Origin: an uncultured Pseudomonadota bacterium
GTDB lineage: Bacteria > Pseudomonadota > Gammaproteobacteria > Steroidobacterales > Steroidobacteraceae
Direction of reading: 5' to 3'
Length of the DNA stretch: 57,045 nt
Assembly (NCBI GenBank): GCA_903884235.1
Contig: CAISEB010000027.1
Location: 1-57,045 of the forward strand
In this document: positions 17,367-26,938 of the stretch, one piece after another
Layout of the letters: the number at the start of each line of letters is the position of its first letter
Position numbering within the stretch: the stretch's first letter is position 1
Program-made: the position numbers and the translations under genes
The notes under the pieces: model-generated
The model's database searches: none
What the model was told of the DNA's origin: nothing
What the model saw: the letters and a program-made list of their open reading frames with translations, nothing else

Positions 17367-17424
17367 GTCGACGCGGCACCCGGCCGCGTACAATCCGCGC
17401 GCATCCCGACCGCCCGGAGCCGCC

Positions 17425-17952
17425 GTGACCGATTCCCCGCCCCCCACCGCCGCGACCTCGGCCGCGACCTGGCGGGTCCTTGCCGCGACCGCCTACGACG
17501 GCCTGCTGGTGCTGTCGCTGCTGCTGGTCGTGACCGGCGCGCTGCACGTCCTCACCCATGGCGAGGCCATCAGCCGCGACCGCGTCGGCGCCTGGCAGTA
17601 CGCGTACGCGTCGCTGCAGCTGGCCGTGATCGCCGCGTACTTCGGGGTCCCGTGGACGCGCCGCGGGCAGACGCTGGCGATGAAGGCGTGGCGCCTGCGG
17701 CTGGAGGCGATCGACGGGTCGCTCCCGGGCTGGGGTGCGGCATTGCGCCGCCTGGCCGTCGCGCTGCCCCTCTACGTCCTCGCGGTCGCCGGCGGGCTGG
17801 CGTACAAGGCCCACCTTGCCGGTGCCGCCGCCGCGGCCGCGTGCGCGCTGCCGGTGATCGCGAGCCACGCGTGGCAGGTGGCCACCGGACTCGGCACCCT
17901 TCCCGACCGGGCCTCCGGCACGCGGATCGTCGCGGTCGCGAAGGACGCCTAG
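17425..17952 (+). CDS. RDD-family membrane protein
   Basis: A 175-residue protein with four hydrophobic spans. The RDD pattern appears as Arg17 (WRVLAATAYDGLL, with the Asp at 25) and GQTLAMKAWRLRLEAIDG. Starts at GTG 17425 with GGAG upstream. Function unknown; RDD proteins are found near lptF/lptG in several gammaproteobacteria. Its 3' end overlaps the convergent lptG stop by 4 bases. Confidence 0.88.
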   Translation: MTDSPPPTAATSAATWRVLAATAYDGLLVLSLLLVVTGALHVLTHGEAISRDRVGAWQYAYASLQLAVIAAYFGVPWTRRGQTLAMKAWRLRLEAIDGSLPGWGAALRRLAVALPLYVLAVAGGLAYKAHLAGAAAAAACALPVIASHAWQVATGLGTLPDRASGTRIVAVAKDA

Positions 17953-19028
17953 CGCACGCGGGCGATCGCGCCGGCCGTCACGAGCGCGAGCGCCCCGACC
18001 GGAGCCCACGCCACGACCAGCGGGTTGAGGCCGTAGACGTCGCCGCTGTTCTCGAGCGTGCGGTTGACGAGGAAGTACACGACACCGACCACGATGCCGA
18101 TGGCCGCGCGCGAACCCGCGCCGCTCGAGCGCAGCGGCCCGAAGACGAACGGCACCGCGAGCATGCACAGCAGCACGGTCGACAGGCTGCGCGCGATGCG
18201 CGACCAGAGCGCGACTTCCCAGGCCCTGGACTCGAGGCCGTTTGCCTTCAGGTGGGCGACGAAGCGATACAGGCCCCGGATCGGCAGCGATCCCGGATCG
18301 ACCACGGCCGCGCCGAGCACGTCGGGGCTCACGTCGCTCTGCACCAGGAACGTCGACTCGCGCCGCGTCGTCACCACGTCGGCGCCGAGCGCGGAGGTCG
18401 CGAAGTTCCGCAGGCGCCACGTCTTGCCCTGGACCAGCGCGGCGCTGTCCGCATGGTCGATCCTGGTGAGGTGCTGGCGGCCATCGGGCCCGGTCGCGAG
18501 CTCGTACACGTAGATGCCGCCGTACAGGTTGTCGGCGGACTGCTGCTCGATGCTGACGACGCGCGGCCCGTCCTTCAGCCAGATGCCGGCGTGCTCGGCA
18601 TAGTTGAGGTTGGCGTACTTGGCGAGCGCCTTGACCTGGCGCGCGTAGCTCTCGAGCGGCGGTGCGAGCCCCTCGCCGAGCAGCGCACCGAACACGACGA
18701 GCACGCAGCCACCCATCGCCGCCGCGAGCGCGACCCGCGCGACCGAGACGCCCGCCGAGCGGATCACGATCAGCTCGCTGCCACGCGCGAGGTTGCCGAG
18801 GCCGAGCAGCGCACCGATGAGCGCCGCGATCGGCAGCAGCTGGAACGCCTGCTTCGGCACGAGCAGCATCGTGACGAAGAAGGCATCCAGCACGCCGAAC
18901 GAACCGGTCCCGACATCGTCCTGCTGCTCGATGAACGCGAACAGCGCCGCCAGCGTCACCAGCGCGCCGGCGACGAGCAGCGTGAACCAGAGCACCTGCC
19001 GGATCAGGTAGCGGTCGAGCAGCTTCAT
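17949..19028 (-). CDS. lptG: LPS export permease LptG
   Basis: A 359-residue inner-membrane protein with three N-terminal and three C-terminal membrane helices around a periplasmic beta-jellyroll (about 105-260). With LptF and the LptB ATPase it extracts LPS from the inner membrane for transport across the periplasm. Family features: MKLLDRYLIRQVLWFTLLV, ARGSELIVIRSAGVSV and the C-terminal ENSGDVYGLNP. The ATG at 19026-19028 overlaps the lptF stop (ATGA). Confidence 0.95.
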   Translation of the reverse strand: MKLLDRYLIRQVLWFTLLVAGALVTLAALFAFIEQQDDVGTGSFGVLDAFFVTMLLVPKQAFQLLPIAALIGALLGLGNLARGSELIVIRSAGVSVARVALAAAMGGCVLVVFGALLGEGLAPPLESYARQVKALAKYANLNYAEHAGIWLKDGPRVVSIEQQSADNLYGGIYVYELATGPDGRQHLTRIDHADSAALVQGKTWRLRNFATSALGADVVTTRRESTFLVQSDVSPDVLGAAVVDPGSLPIRGLYRFVAHLKANGLESRAWEVALWSRIARSLSTVLLCMLAVPFVFGPLRSSGAGSRAAIGIVVGVVYFLVNRTLENSGDVYGLNPLVVAWAPVGALALVTAGAIARVR

Positions 19029-20104
19029 CGCAGCGCCCATGAGGGCGGCGCGCGGCGCCACCACAGCACGGCGGCGATCGCGAGCACGATCACGTGCGGC
19101 CACCACAGGCCCGCCATGCCCGGCAGCGGCTCCGACCCCTTCTCGAGCCAGGTGCGCGCCGCCGACAGCAGGTTGATGTAGATGAAGAACACGAGGATCA
19201 CGGGCCCGATGCGCGCGTAGCGTCCCTGGCGGGGCTGCAGCTCGGACAGCGGCACCGCGAGCAGCGTGAGCACGATCACCATCAACGGCAGCGACACCCG
19301 CCACTGGAACTCGGCCCGCGCGGCGCGACTCCCGTCTGCATACAGGTCCAGCGTCGGACGCGCCTCCACGCGCAGCGGTCCGCCAGTCGAGGTGCTGAGG
19401 CGCACCGGGATGCCGTGCTCCGCGAACCTGACCCGTCGCGTCTCGGCGACGCCGGGCGAACCTTCGAAGCGCTCCCCGTCATAGAGCACGAGCGTGTGCA
19501 GGTCGCCGTCCTGGCTGACCAGGTGCCGCGCCCGCTCCGCCAGCACGATCTCGACATGGCCGCCCTCGCGGCGCTGCAGGAACACCTTGCGCAGCGTACC
19601 GTCGGGATCGGCCGACTCGGCGTACAGCACGGCCCGCCCGTGCTGGAACGAATGGAACTTGCCCGGCTCCAGCATGCCGAACTCGGCGGTCCGCAGCGCC
19701 TCGCGCTGGATCTGCTGGGCCTGGGCGAAGGCGGCCGGTGCGGTATCGAGGACCAGCCAGCCGACGACGAAGGTCACCGCGGCCGCGAGGATCGCGATCG
19801 GGCGCAGCAGCGCCCCGGGACCCACGCCGCACGCGCGCAGCGCCGACATCTCGCTGTCGTGGTACAGCCGCCCCAGCGCGAGCGCCGTGCCGAGCAGCAG
19901 GCCGATCGGGATCACGAGGGTGCCGTTCTGGATGGACATCAGGCCGATCAGCCGCAGGATCACGGTGCGCGGGTAGCCGCGCTCGGCCGCCTGGCCGAGC
20001 ACCTGGGCGAGCTGGTTGCTGACGAGGATCGCCGCCAGCACCCCGGTCACGGCGAGCCAGGACAGGGCCACCTCGCGCAGCACGTAGCGATCAAGCGTCC
20101 GCAA
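19025..20104 (-). CDS. lptF: LPS export permease LptF
   Basis: A 359-residue partner of LptG with the same 3+3 helix layout and periplasmic domain. Family text: TLDRYVLREVALSWLAVTG, LYHDSEMSALRACGVGP and the C-terminal PVILVFFIYINLLSAARTW. The TTG at 20102-20104 is taken as start because GGAGG lies 5 bases upstream and the coding sequence begins at the conserved RTLDRYVLRE. Divergent from pepA across a 192-base gap, a conserved gammaproteobacterial arrangement. Confidence 0.94.
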   Translation of the reverse strand: MRTLDRYVLREVALSWLAVTGVLAAILVSNQLAQVLGQAAERGYPRTVILRLIGLMSIQNGTLVIPIGLLLGTALALGRLYHDSEMSALRACGVGPGALLRPIAILAAAVTFVVGWLVLDTAPAAFAQAQQIQREALRTAEFGMLEPGKFHSFQHGRAVLYAESADPDGTLRKVFLQRREGGHVEIVLAERARHLVSQDGDLHTLVLYDGERFEGSPGVAETRRVRFAEHGIPVRLSTSTGGPLRVEARPTLDLYADGSRAARAEFQWRVSLPLMVIVLTLLAVPLSELQPRQGRYARIGPVILVFFIYINLLSAARTWLEKGSEPLPGMAGLWWPHVIVLAIAAVLWWRRAPPSWALR

Positions 20105-20296
20105 CCGGCCTCCAGAGGGGCCCCGGACGCGGCATCCGCACGCGCCGGCAGGGCCATGAAGTACACTCCCACCCCGGGGCGAGAGCGGCGACGGGCAGCG
20201 CCGCGCCCCGTACGTTAAACCCAAAGCAGTGCGCTTAGAAGGGCGGTGGGTCCGGCCGGATGGCCGGGTCGCGTCCATCGCGCCACGGAGACGTCG

Positions 20297-21781
20297 ATGG
20301 AGTTTCAAGCACAGGCGGGCGCTGCGCGTCGCGCACGAACGGATTGCGCGGTGGTCGGCGTGCACGAGCGCGGCGAGCTCGGGGGCGACGCAGTCGCCCT
20401 CGATCGCGCACTCGGCGGGCGGCTGGGCAGGATCCTGAAGGCGGGCGACTTCGCCGGCCGCCTCGGCGAGACGCTGCTGCTGCCGGACCTCGGCGCCGGT
20501 CCGGCCGCGCGCGTCCTGCTGGTCGGCCTCGGCAGCGCCAAGTCCTGGGGGCGCAGGCCGTACCGCCGGGCGCTGCTGGCCGCCGCACAGGCCGTGCTGC
20601 GCACGCCGGCGCGTGACGCGTGGGTCACCCTCACCGCGCACGCGGTGCCGGACGTCGACGCCTACTACCGCGCCCGCTACGCTGCGGAGGCCTTCGGCCA
20701 GGCGAGCTACAAGGTGCCGGCGCTGAAGTCCGCCCGCAAGCCGGCGCCGCCGCGGCTCGCGTCGGTGCGCGTCAGCGTCGCCGGGCGCGGTGACCTCGTC
20801 GCGGTCCGTCGCGGCCTCGAGCATGGCGCAGCCATCGCGGTCGGCAGCGCGACGACGCGCGACCTCGCGAACCTCCCGGCCAATGTCTGCACGCCGAGCT
20901 ACCTCGCGAAGTTCGCGCAGGGCCTCGCCCGCAGCCACCGCCGCATCAGGACCCGGGTCCTCGGCGAGACCGAGATGAAGCGCCTCGGCATGGGCTCGTT
21001 GCTGTCGGTCACCGCCGGCACCGAGGAGCCCGCCCGGCTGATCGTCATCGAATACCGTGGCGGCAAGGCAGGCGAAGCGCCGGTGGCGCTGGTCGGCAAG
21101 GGCGTCACGTTCGACTCGGGCGGCATTTCCCTCAAGGATCCGCCCGGGATGGACGAGATGAAGTTCGACATGACCGGTGCCGCCTCGGTCATCGGCGCCG
21201 TCTGCTCGCTCGCCGTGCTCGGCGCGCCGGTCAACGTCGTCGCCATCGTCGCGGCGTGCGAGAACATGCCGAGCGGACGGGCGACGAAGCCCGGCGACAT
21301 CGTCCGCTCGATGTCGGGCCAGACGATCGAGGTCCTCAATACCGACGCCGAGGGCCGCCTGATCCTGTGCGACGCGCTCACCTACAGCCGCCGCTTCAAG
21401 CCGCGCCTCGTGATCGACGTCGCGACGCTGACGGGCGCCTGCGTCGTCGCGCTCGGCGCGCACAACAGCGCCGTGATGAGCAACGACGACGGTCTCGCCG
21501 ACGGGCTCGTCGCCGCGGGCCGCCGCTCCGCCGACACCTGCTGGCGCATGCCGCTCGCCGAGGAATACTCCGAGCAGCTGAAGAGCAACTTCGCCGACTT
21601 CGCCAACGTCGGCGGCCGCGATGGCGGCGCCGTGACGGCGGCGTGCTTCCTGTGGAAGTTCGTCGACGGGCTGAAGTGGGCGCACCTCGACATCGCCGGC
21701 ACCGCATACCAGACCGGCGCCGCGAAGGGCGCGACCGGCCGGCCGGTGCCGCTGCTGGTCGACTTCCTGCTCTCGGCCTGA
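20297..21781 (+). CDS. pepA: Cytosol leucyl aminopeptidase
   Basis: A 494-residue M17 aminopeptidase with two metal ions. Ligands and catalytic residues: Lys268 and Asp273 in GKGVTFDSGG, then NTDAEGRL (Asp350, Glu352, Arg354). In E. coli the protein also binds DNA in Xer recombination and carAB control; whether it does so here is unknown. The ATG at 20297 has GGAG 6 bases upstream. The gene starts the pepA-holC-valS operon; its stop overlaps the holC start (TGATG). Confidence 0.96.
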   Translation: MEFQAQAGAARRARTDCAVVGVHERGELGGDAVALDRALGGRLGRILKAGDFAGRLGETLLLPDLGAGPAARVLLVGLGSAKSWGRRPYRRALLAAAQAVLRTPARDAWVTLTAHAVPDVDAYYRARYAAEAFGQASYKVPALKSARKPAPPRLASVRVSVAGRGDLVAVRRGLEHGAAIAVGSATTRDLANLPANVCTPSYLAKFAQGLARSHRRIRTRVLGETEMKRLGMGSLLSVTAGTEEPARLIVIEYRGGKAGEAPVALVGKGVTFDSGGISLKDPPGMDEMKFDMTGAASVIGAVCSLAVLGAPVNVVAIVAACENMPSGRATKPGDIVRSMSGQTIEVLNTDAEGRLILCDALTYSRRFKPRLVIDVATLTGACVVALGAHNSAVMSNDDGLADGLVAAGRRSADTCWRMPLAEEYSEQLKSNFADFANVGGRDGGAVTAACFLWKFVDGLKWAHLDIAGTAYQTGAAKGATGRPVPLLVDFLLSA

Positions 21782-22215
21782 TGGCACCGCGGGTCGAGTT
21801 CTACGTACTGGAGGGCACGGACGACCGGGCCCGGCTCATGCACGCCTGCCGCCTGGTGGAGACGGCGTACCTCGAGCGGCACACGGTCTGCGTGGCGGTC
21901 GAGACGCCGGCGCAGGCCGAGGCGCTGGACAGCCTGCTGTGGACCTTCGGCGACCACAGCTTCGTGCCGCATGCGATCGCGGCCGCGGGCGACGTCGCCG
22001 CCACGGCGCCCGGCACCCCGGTGCAGATCGCCTGCGGCGAGCCGGTCGCGGCCGACCTGCTGGTGAACCTGCGCCAGGACCTGCCGCCCGCCTTCGAGCA
22101 CTATCCGCGCATCGCCGAATTCGTCGACGCCGACCCCGAACGACGCGAAGCCGGCCGAAACCGGTTCAAGCAGTACCGGGACAGCGGACATCCCCCCGTG
22201 ACACACCGAGTCTAG
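21781..22215 (+). CDS. holC: DNA polymerase III chi subunit
   Basis: A 144-residue subunit of the clamp-loader complex that links psi to single-strand binding protein. Text typical of chi: [46 protein letters not shown] and [13 protein letters not shown]. The ATG at 21781 overlaps the pepA stop. Position between pepA and valS is the conserved one. Confidence 0.94.
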   Translation: MAPRVEFYVLEGTDDRARLMHACRLVETAYLERHTVCVAVETPAQAEALDSLLWTFGDHSFVPHAIAAAGDVAATAPGTPVQIACGEPVAADLLVNLRQDLPPAFEHYPRIAEFVDADPERREAGRNRFKQYRDSGHPPVTHRV

Positions 22216-22225
22216 AGCCGACGCC

Positions 22226-24988
22226 ATGGACAAGACCTACTCGCCGCGCGACATCGAGGCGCGCCTGTACGCCCGCTGGGAAGCCAAGGGCCGCTTCAAG
22301 CCCGCCGGCGACGGCGCGCCGTACGCGATCGTGATCCCGCCGCCGAACGTCACCGGCACGCTGCACATGGGGCATGCGTTCCAGGACACGATCATGGACG
22401 CGCTCACGCGCTACCACCGCATGAAGGGCGATCGCACGCTCTGGCAGCCGGGCACCGACCACGCGGGAATCGCGACCCAGATGGTCGTCGAGCGGCAGCT
22501 GAATGCCGCCGGCCAGACCCGCCATGACCTCGGCCGCGACGCCTTCATCGAACGCGTTTGGAAGTGGAAGGAGGAGTCCGGCGGCACGATCGCCCGCCAG
22601 ATGCGCCGCCTCGGGACCAGCGTCGACTGGTCGCGCGACCGCTTCACGATGGACGAGGGCCTGTCGCGCGCGGTCACCGAGACGTTCGTGCGCCTGCACG
22701 CCGAGGGGCTCATCTACCGCGGCAAGCGCCTCGTCAACTGGGACCCCGTGCTGCACACCGCGCTGTCCGACCTCGAGGTGCTGTCCACCGAGGAGAACGG
22801 CAGCCTCTGGCACCTGCGCTACCCGCTCGCCGACGGCAGCGGCCACCTCGTCGTCGCGACGACCCGCCCGGAGACGATGCTCGGCGACACCGCCGTCGCG
22901 GTCCATCCCGAGGACGAGCGCTACGCCCATCTCGTCGGCCGCACGGTCCGGCTGCCGCTCGCCGGGCGCGAGATCCCGATCGTCGCCGACACCTATGTCG
23001 AGCGCGAGTTCGGCAGCGGCTGCGTCAAGATCACGCCGGCGCATGACTTCAACGACTACGAGCTCGGCCAGCGCCACGGCCTGCCGTTGATCAACCTGTT
23101 CGACCGCAACGCAACGCTCAACGACGAGGTGCCCGCGGCCTACCGCGGCCTCGACCGGTTCGAGGCGCGCAAGCGCGTCGTCGCCGACCTCGAGGCGCTC
23201 GGCCTCCTCGAGAAGATCGACCCGCACAAGCTGATGGTGCCGCGCGGCGACCGCAGCAACGCCGTGATCGAACCGTGGCTGACCGACCAGTGGTACGTGC
23301 GCATCGAGCCGCTCGCGAAGCCCGCCATCGAGGCGGTCGAGACCGGCCGCATCCGTTTCGTCCCGGAGAACTGGGACCGGACCTACTTCGAGTGGATGCG
23401 CAACATCAAGGACTGGTGCATCAGCCGCCAGCTGTGGTGGGGGCATCGCATCCCGGCGTGGTATGCGCCGGACGGATCGTTCTACGTCGGCCGCACCGAA
23501 GCCGAGGTGCGCGCGCAGCACGGCCTGCCGTCCGATCTCGTGCTGCGGCAGGACGAGGACGTGCTCGACACGTGGTTCTCATCGGCGCTGTGGCCGTACT
23601 CGACGCTCGGCTGGCCCGACAGGACGCCCGAGCTCGCGCAGTTCTACCCGACGGCCGTGCTGGTCACCGGCTTCGACATCATCTTCTTCTGGGTCGCCCG
23701 GATGATCATGATGGGCCTGAAGTTCATGGACGACGTGCCGTTCCGCGAGGTCTACGTCCACGGACTGATCCGTGACGGCGAAGGCCAGAAGATGTCGAAG
23801 TCGAAGGGCAACGTGCTCGACCCGCTCGACCTGATCGACGGCATCGGCCTCGAGGAACTGGTCACCAAGCGCACCACCGGGCTGATGCAGCCGCACCTGG
23901 CGCCCGGCATCGAGAAGGCGACGCGCAAGCAGTTCCCGGACGGCATCGCGCCCTACGGCACGGATGCGCTGCGCTTCACCTTCGCCTCGCTCGCCACGCT
24001 GTCGCGCGACATCCGCTTCGACGTCGGGCGCATCGAGGGCTACCGCAACTTCTGCAACAAGCTCTGGAACGCCGCGCGCTTCGTCGTCATGAACGTCGAG
24101 GGCCAGGACCTCGGCACCGACGACGGCACGCCGACCCTCTCCGACCGCTGGATCCGGTCGCGCCTCGCCGCGGCGCTGGAGTCGACCCGCGCCGGCTTCG
24201 ACGGCTATCGCTTCGACCTTGCGAGCCAGGCGCTGTACGAGTTCACCTGGTACGAGTTCTGCGACTGGTACCTGGAGCTCAGCAAGGCTGTGCTCAACTC
24301 CGACGGGGCGACCGACGCGCAGAAGCGCGCCACGCGCCGCACCCTGATCGGCACGCTCGAGGCGCTGCTGCGCGCGCTGCACCCGCTGATGCCCTACATC
24401 ACCGAGGAGATCTGGCAGCACATCGCGCAGCTGGCCGGCCGCTCGGGACCGACGATCATGCTGCAGCCCTACCCGCTCGCGGAGCCCGACGCGCGCGATG
24501 CCACCGTCGACGGCGAGATGCGCTGGGTCATGGACGTCATCCTCGCGGTTCGCCAGATCCGCGGCGAGATGGACATCGCGCCGTCGCGCAAGTTCGAGGT
24601 GCTGCTCGTCGACGCGTCCGCGGAGGACGCTGCGCGCCTCGGCCGCACGCGCCACCTCGTGGAGCGACTCGCCAACCTGTCCGCGCTCGCCACGCTGCCG
24701 GCGGGCACGACGGAACCGGAATCCGCCGTGGCGCTGGTCGGCGGCATGAAGGTGCTGGTGCCGATGGCCGGCCTGATCGACGTCGCCGCGGAAGTCATCC
24801 GTCTCGAGAAGCGCATCGCCAAGCTCAAGGTCGACCTCGCGAAGACCGAGGGCAAGCTCTCGAACGCCAACTTCGTCGCCAACGCGCCTGCCGCGGTCGT
24901 CGAGCAGGAACGCGGCCGCATCGCCGATTTCGGTCGCGAGCTCGCCGGGCTGGAGACCCAGCTCGAGCGCGTCCGGCGACTCAACTGA
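22226..24988 (+). CDS. valS: Valyl-tRNA synthetase
   Basis: A 920-residue class I synthetase. HIGH-type motif HMGH in [13 protein letters not shown] (about 47-50), a CP1 editing domain with [16 protein letters not shown] at 522-526 ([14 protein letters not shown]), an anticodon-binding domain, and a C-terminal coiled coil (about 850-918, [18 protein letters not shown]) that contacts the tRNA elbow. Length is typical. Follows holC by 10 bases. Confidence 0.98.
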   Translation: MDKTYSPRDIEARLYARWEAKGRFKPAGDGAPYAIVIPPPNVTGTLHMGHAFQDTIMDALTRYHRMKGDRTLWQPGTDHAGIATQMVVERQLNAAGQTRHDLGRDAFIERVWKWKEESGGTIARQMRRLGTSVDWSRDRFTMDEGLSRAVTETFVRLHAEGLIYRGKRLVNWDPVLHTALSDLEVLSTEENGSLWHLRYPLADGSGHLVVATTRPETMLGDTAVAVHPEDERYAHLVGRTVRLPLAGREIPIVADTYVEREFGSGCVKITPAHDFNDYELGQRHGLPLINLFDRNATLNDEVPAAYRGLDRFEARKRVVADLEALGLLEKIDPHKLMVPRGDRSNAVIEPWLTDQWYVRIEPLAKPAIEAVETGRIRFVPENWDRTYFEWMRNIKDWCISRQLWWGHRIPAWYAPDGSFYVGRTEAEVRAQHGLPSDLVLRQDEDVLDTWFSSALWPYSTLGWPDRTPELAQFYPTAVLVTGFDIIFFWVARMIMMGLKFMDDVPFREVYVHGLIRDGEGQKMSKSKGNVLDPLDLIDGIGLEELVTKRTTGLMQPHLAPGIEKATRKQFPDGIAPYGTDALRFTFASLATLSRDIRFDVGRIEGYRNFCNKLWNAARFVVMNVEGQDLGTDDGTPTLSDRWIRSRLAAALESTRAGFDGYRFDLASQALYEFTWYEFCDWYLELSKAVLNSDGATDAQKRATRRTLIGTLEALLRALHPLMPYITEEIWQHIAQLAGRSGPTIMLQPYPLAEPDARDATVDGEMRWVMDVILAVRQIRGEMDIAPSRKFEVLLVDASAEDAARLGRTRHLVERLANLSALATLPAGTTEPESAVALVGGMKVLVPMAGLIDVAAEVIRLEKRIAKLKVDLAKTEGKLSNANFVANAPAAVVEQERGRIADFGRELAGLETQLERVRRLN

Positions 24989-24998
24989 GGACCTCGGG

Positions 24999-25934
24999 AT
25001 GAGTACCGCCGCCGACGCGCGCCGCCAGCTGGAACCCGCCCTCGCGGCGCTCAATGGGGTGGTGCTCGGCAAGGACCGGGAGATCCGCCTCGCGCTCGCC
25101 TGCGTGCTCGCGCGCGGGCACCTGCTGATCGAGGACCTGCCGGGGGTCGGCAAGACGACCCTCGCGCAGGCGCTGGCGAAGGTGCTCGGGCTCAGCTACC
25201 AGCGCGTGCAGTTCACGAGCGACCTGCTGCCCGCCGACGTCATCGGCGTATCGGTGTTCGACCGCGAGCGTGGCGGGTTCGAGTTCCGCCGCGGGCCCGT
25301 CTTCGCCCAGCTGCTGCTCGCCGACGAGGTGAACCGGGCGACGCCGAAGGCACAGAGCGCGCTGCTCGAGGCGATGGAGGAGCGCCAGGTCACCGTGGAT
25401 GGCGTGACGCACCCGCTGCCGGATCCGTTCTTCGTCGTCGCGACCCAGAACCCGAGCTACCAGATCGGCACGTACCCGCTGCCGGAGTCGCAGCTTGATC
25501 GCTTCCTGATGCGCATCGAGCTCGGCTACCCGGATCCGGCACACGAGCGCGAGCTGCTGCGCGGCCGCGACCGACGCTCGCTGCTCGCGACGATCGCGCC
25601 TGCGCTCCCGCCCGAGTCGCTGCGCACGCTGCAGGCCACGGTCCCGACGCTGCACGTCGCCGAGCCGCTGCTCGACTACGTCCAGGCGCTGGTCCGCCAC
25701 AGTCGCGAATCGGGACATTTCGAGGCGGGCCTGTCGCCGCGCGCGGCGATCGCGCTGCTGCGTGGCAGCCAGGCCTGGGCGCTGCTGCACGGTCGCAGCG
25801 GCGTGCTGCCGGAAGACGTGCAGGCCGTCGCGCGCGCCATCGTCGGCCACCGCCTGCAACTGCGGTCCGCCGTCGACGGCGACAGCGCGGCGGACCTCGA
25901 GGGCCTGCTGCTGCAGGCCGTCCCCGTTCCCTGA
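24999..25934 (+). CDS. MoxR-family AAA+ ATPase
   Basis: A 311-residue AAA+ protein of the MoxR group. Walker A LPGVGKTT (47-54), Walker B LLLADEVNRATPK, sensor VVATQNP and arginine-finger region follow. These ATPases act as chaperones for a DUF58 (VWA-like) partner, which is the next gene. Starts 10 bases after valS. Part of a MoxR-DUF58-transglutaminase trio. Confidence 0.94.
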   Translation: MSTAADARRQLEPALAALNGVVLGKDREIRLALACVLARGHLLIEDLPGVGKTTLAQALAKVLGLSYQRVQFTSDLLPADVIGVSVFDRERGGFEFRRGPVFAQLLLADEVNRATPKAQSALLEAMEERQVTVDGVTHPLPDPFFVVATQNPSYQIGTYPLPESQLDRFLMRIELGYPDPAHERELLRGRDRRSLLATIAPALPPESLRTLQATVPTLHVAEPLLDYVQALVRHSRESGHFEAGLSPRAAIALLRGSQAWALLHGRSGVLPEDVQAVARAIVGHRLQLRSAVDGDSAADLEGLLLQAVPVP

Positions 25935-25945
25935 GGACCACCCGC

Positions 25946-26938
25946 GTGGGCGCCCCCTCCGGGATCTGGCGGGCGCTCAGGCAGCGGGGACGCGAGCGTG
26001 TCGCGGCCTGGGCCCGACGTCGCCATGGCGCGGAGCCCGGGCCCGTCACGATCAGCCGGCGCCGCGTCTACATCCTGCCGACCGGCCTTGGCCTCGCCTT
26101 CGGCGCGATGGTGTTCGCGATGCTGCTCGCGGGCCTCAACTACGGCAACAACCTCGCGCTCGTGCTGACGTTCGTGCTTGCCGCCACGGGCTGGGTGGCC
26201 ATGCACCGCTGCCACCACAACCTCGCCGGGCTCGTCGTCGCCCCGGCGGGCACGCACTCGCCGTTCGCCGGGAACGACGCGACGTTCTCGTTCCGCGTCG
26301 CCTCCCCCGGACCCCGGATCGACATCGTCGCCAGCTCCGGCGCCGGCACGCCGGCGACGCTGTCGCTGGTGGACGGTGGCTCGACCATCGCGACGGTCAC
26401 GCTGCCGACCCGGCGCCGCGGACGCGTGCACCTCGCGCGCCTGCGCATCGAGACGACGTTCCCGCTCGGCCTGTTCACCGCCTGGACGTGGATCCACGTC
26501 GAGCTCGACTGCCTCGTCTACCCGCGCCCCGCCGAGCGCGCCGACGGCGGCCCGCCACCCGCGGCCGATGCGGGCGCCGCGCGCGACGGCCGGGCGCGTG
26601 GCGAGGAAGACTTCGCCTCGCTGCGCGCATTCCGTGACGGCGATGCGCCGCGGCGCATTGCCTGGAAGGCCTTCGCGCGCGGCGGCGAGCTCGTCGTGAA
26701 GGAGTACGTCGGATCGGCGCGTGCGCCCGTGATCCTCGATCTCGGCGCGGTTCCCGGCCGGGACATCGAGGAGCGACTGCGACGGCTCGCGCGCTGGATC
26801 GTCGACGCCGAGGAGCGCGGCGACCGCTATGGCCTGCGGGTCGGCACCGTTGAAATCGCGCCGGGCAGCGGACCATCCCACCGGCATCGATGCCTCGCGC
26901 CGCTCGCGACGCACGGCCTGCCGTCGGAGGCGCGATGA
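25946..26938 (+). CDS. DUF58 protein, MoxR partner
   Basis: A 330-residue membrane protein with two helices (about 37-80), then a region with degenerate VWA-like fold. The DUF58 signature appears as DFASLRAFRDGDAPRRIAWKAFAR in parts and ELVVKEY. GTG start at 25946; its stop overlaps the transglutaminase start (ATGA). The family's precise role is not known. Confidence 0.9.
   Translation: MGAPSGIWRALRQRGRERVAAWARRRHGAEPGPVTISRRRVYILPTGLGLAFGAMVFAMLLAGLNYGNNLALVLTFVLAATGWVAMHRCHHNLAGLVVAPAGTHSPFAGNDATFSFRVASPGPRIDIVASSGAGTPATLSLVDGGSTIATVTLPTRRRGRVHLARLRIETTFPLGLFTAWTWIHVELDCLVYPRPAERADGGPPPAADAGAARDGRARGEEDFASLRAFRDGDAPRRIAWKAFARGGELVVKEYVGSARAPVILDLGAVPGRDIEERLRRLARWIVDAEERGDRYGLRVGTVEIAPGSGPSHRHRCLAPLATHGLPSEAR

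Noticed and set aside
20105-20296. A regulatory RNA in the lptF-pepA gap
   Set aside because: The 192-base divergent gap contains a short A/T patch (about 20212-20235) but no conserved fold or convincing promoter pair that I can support.
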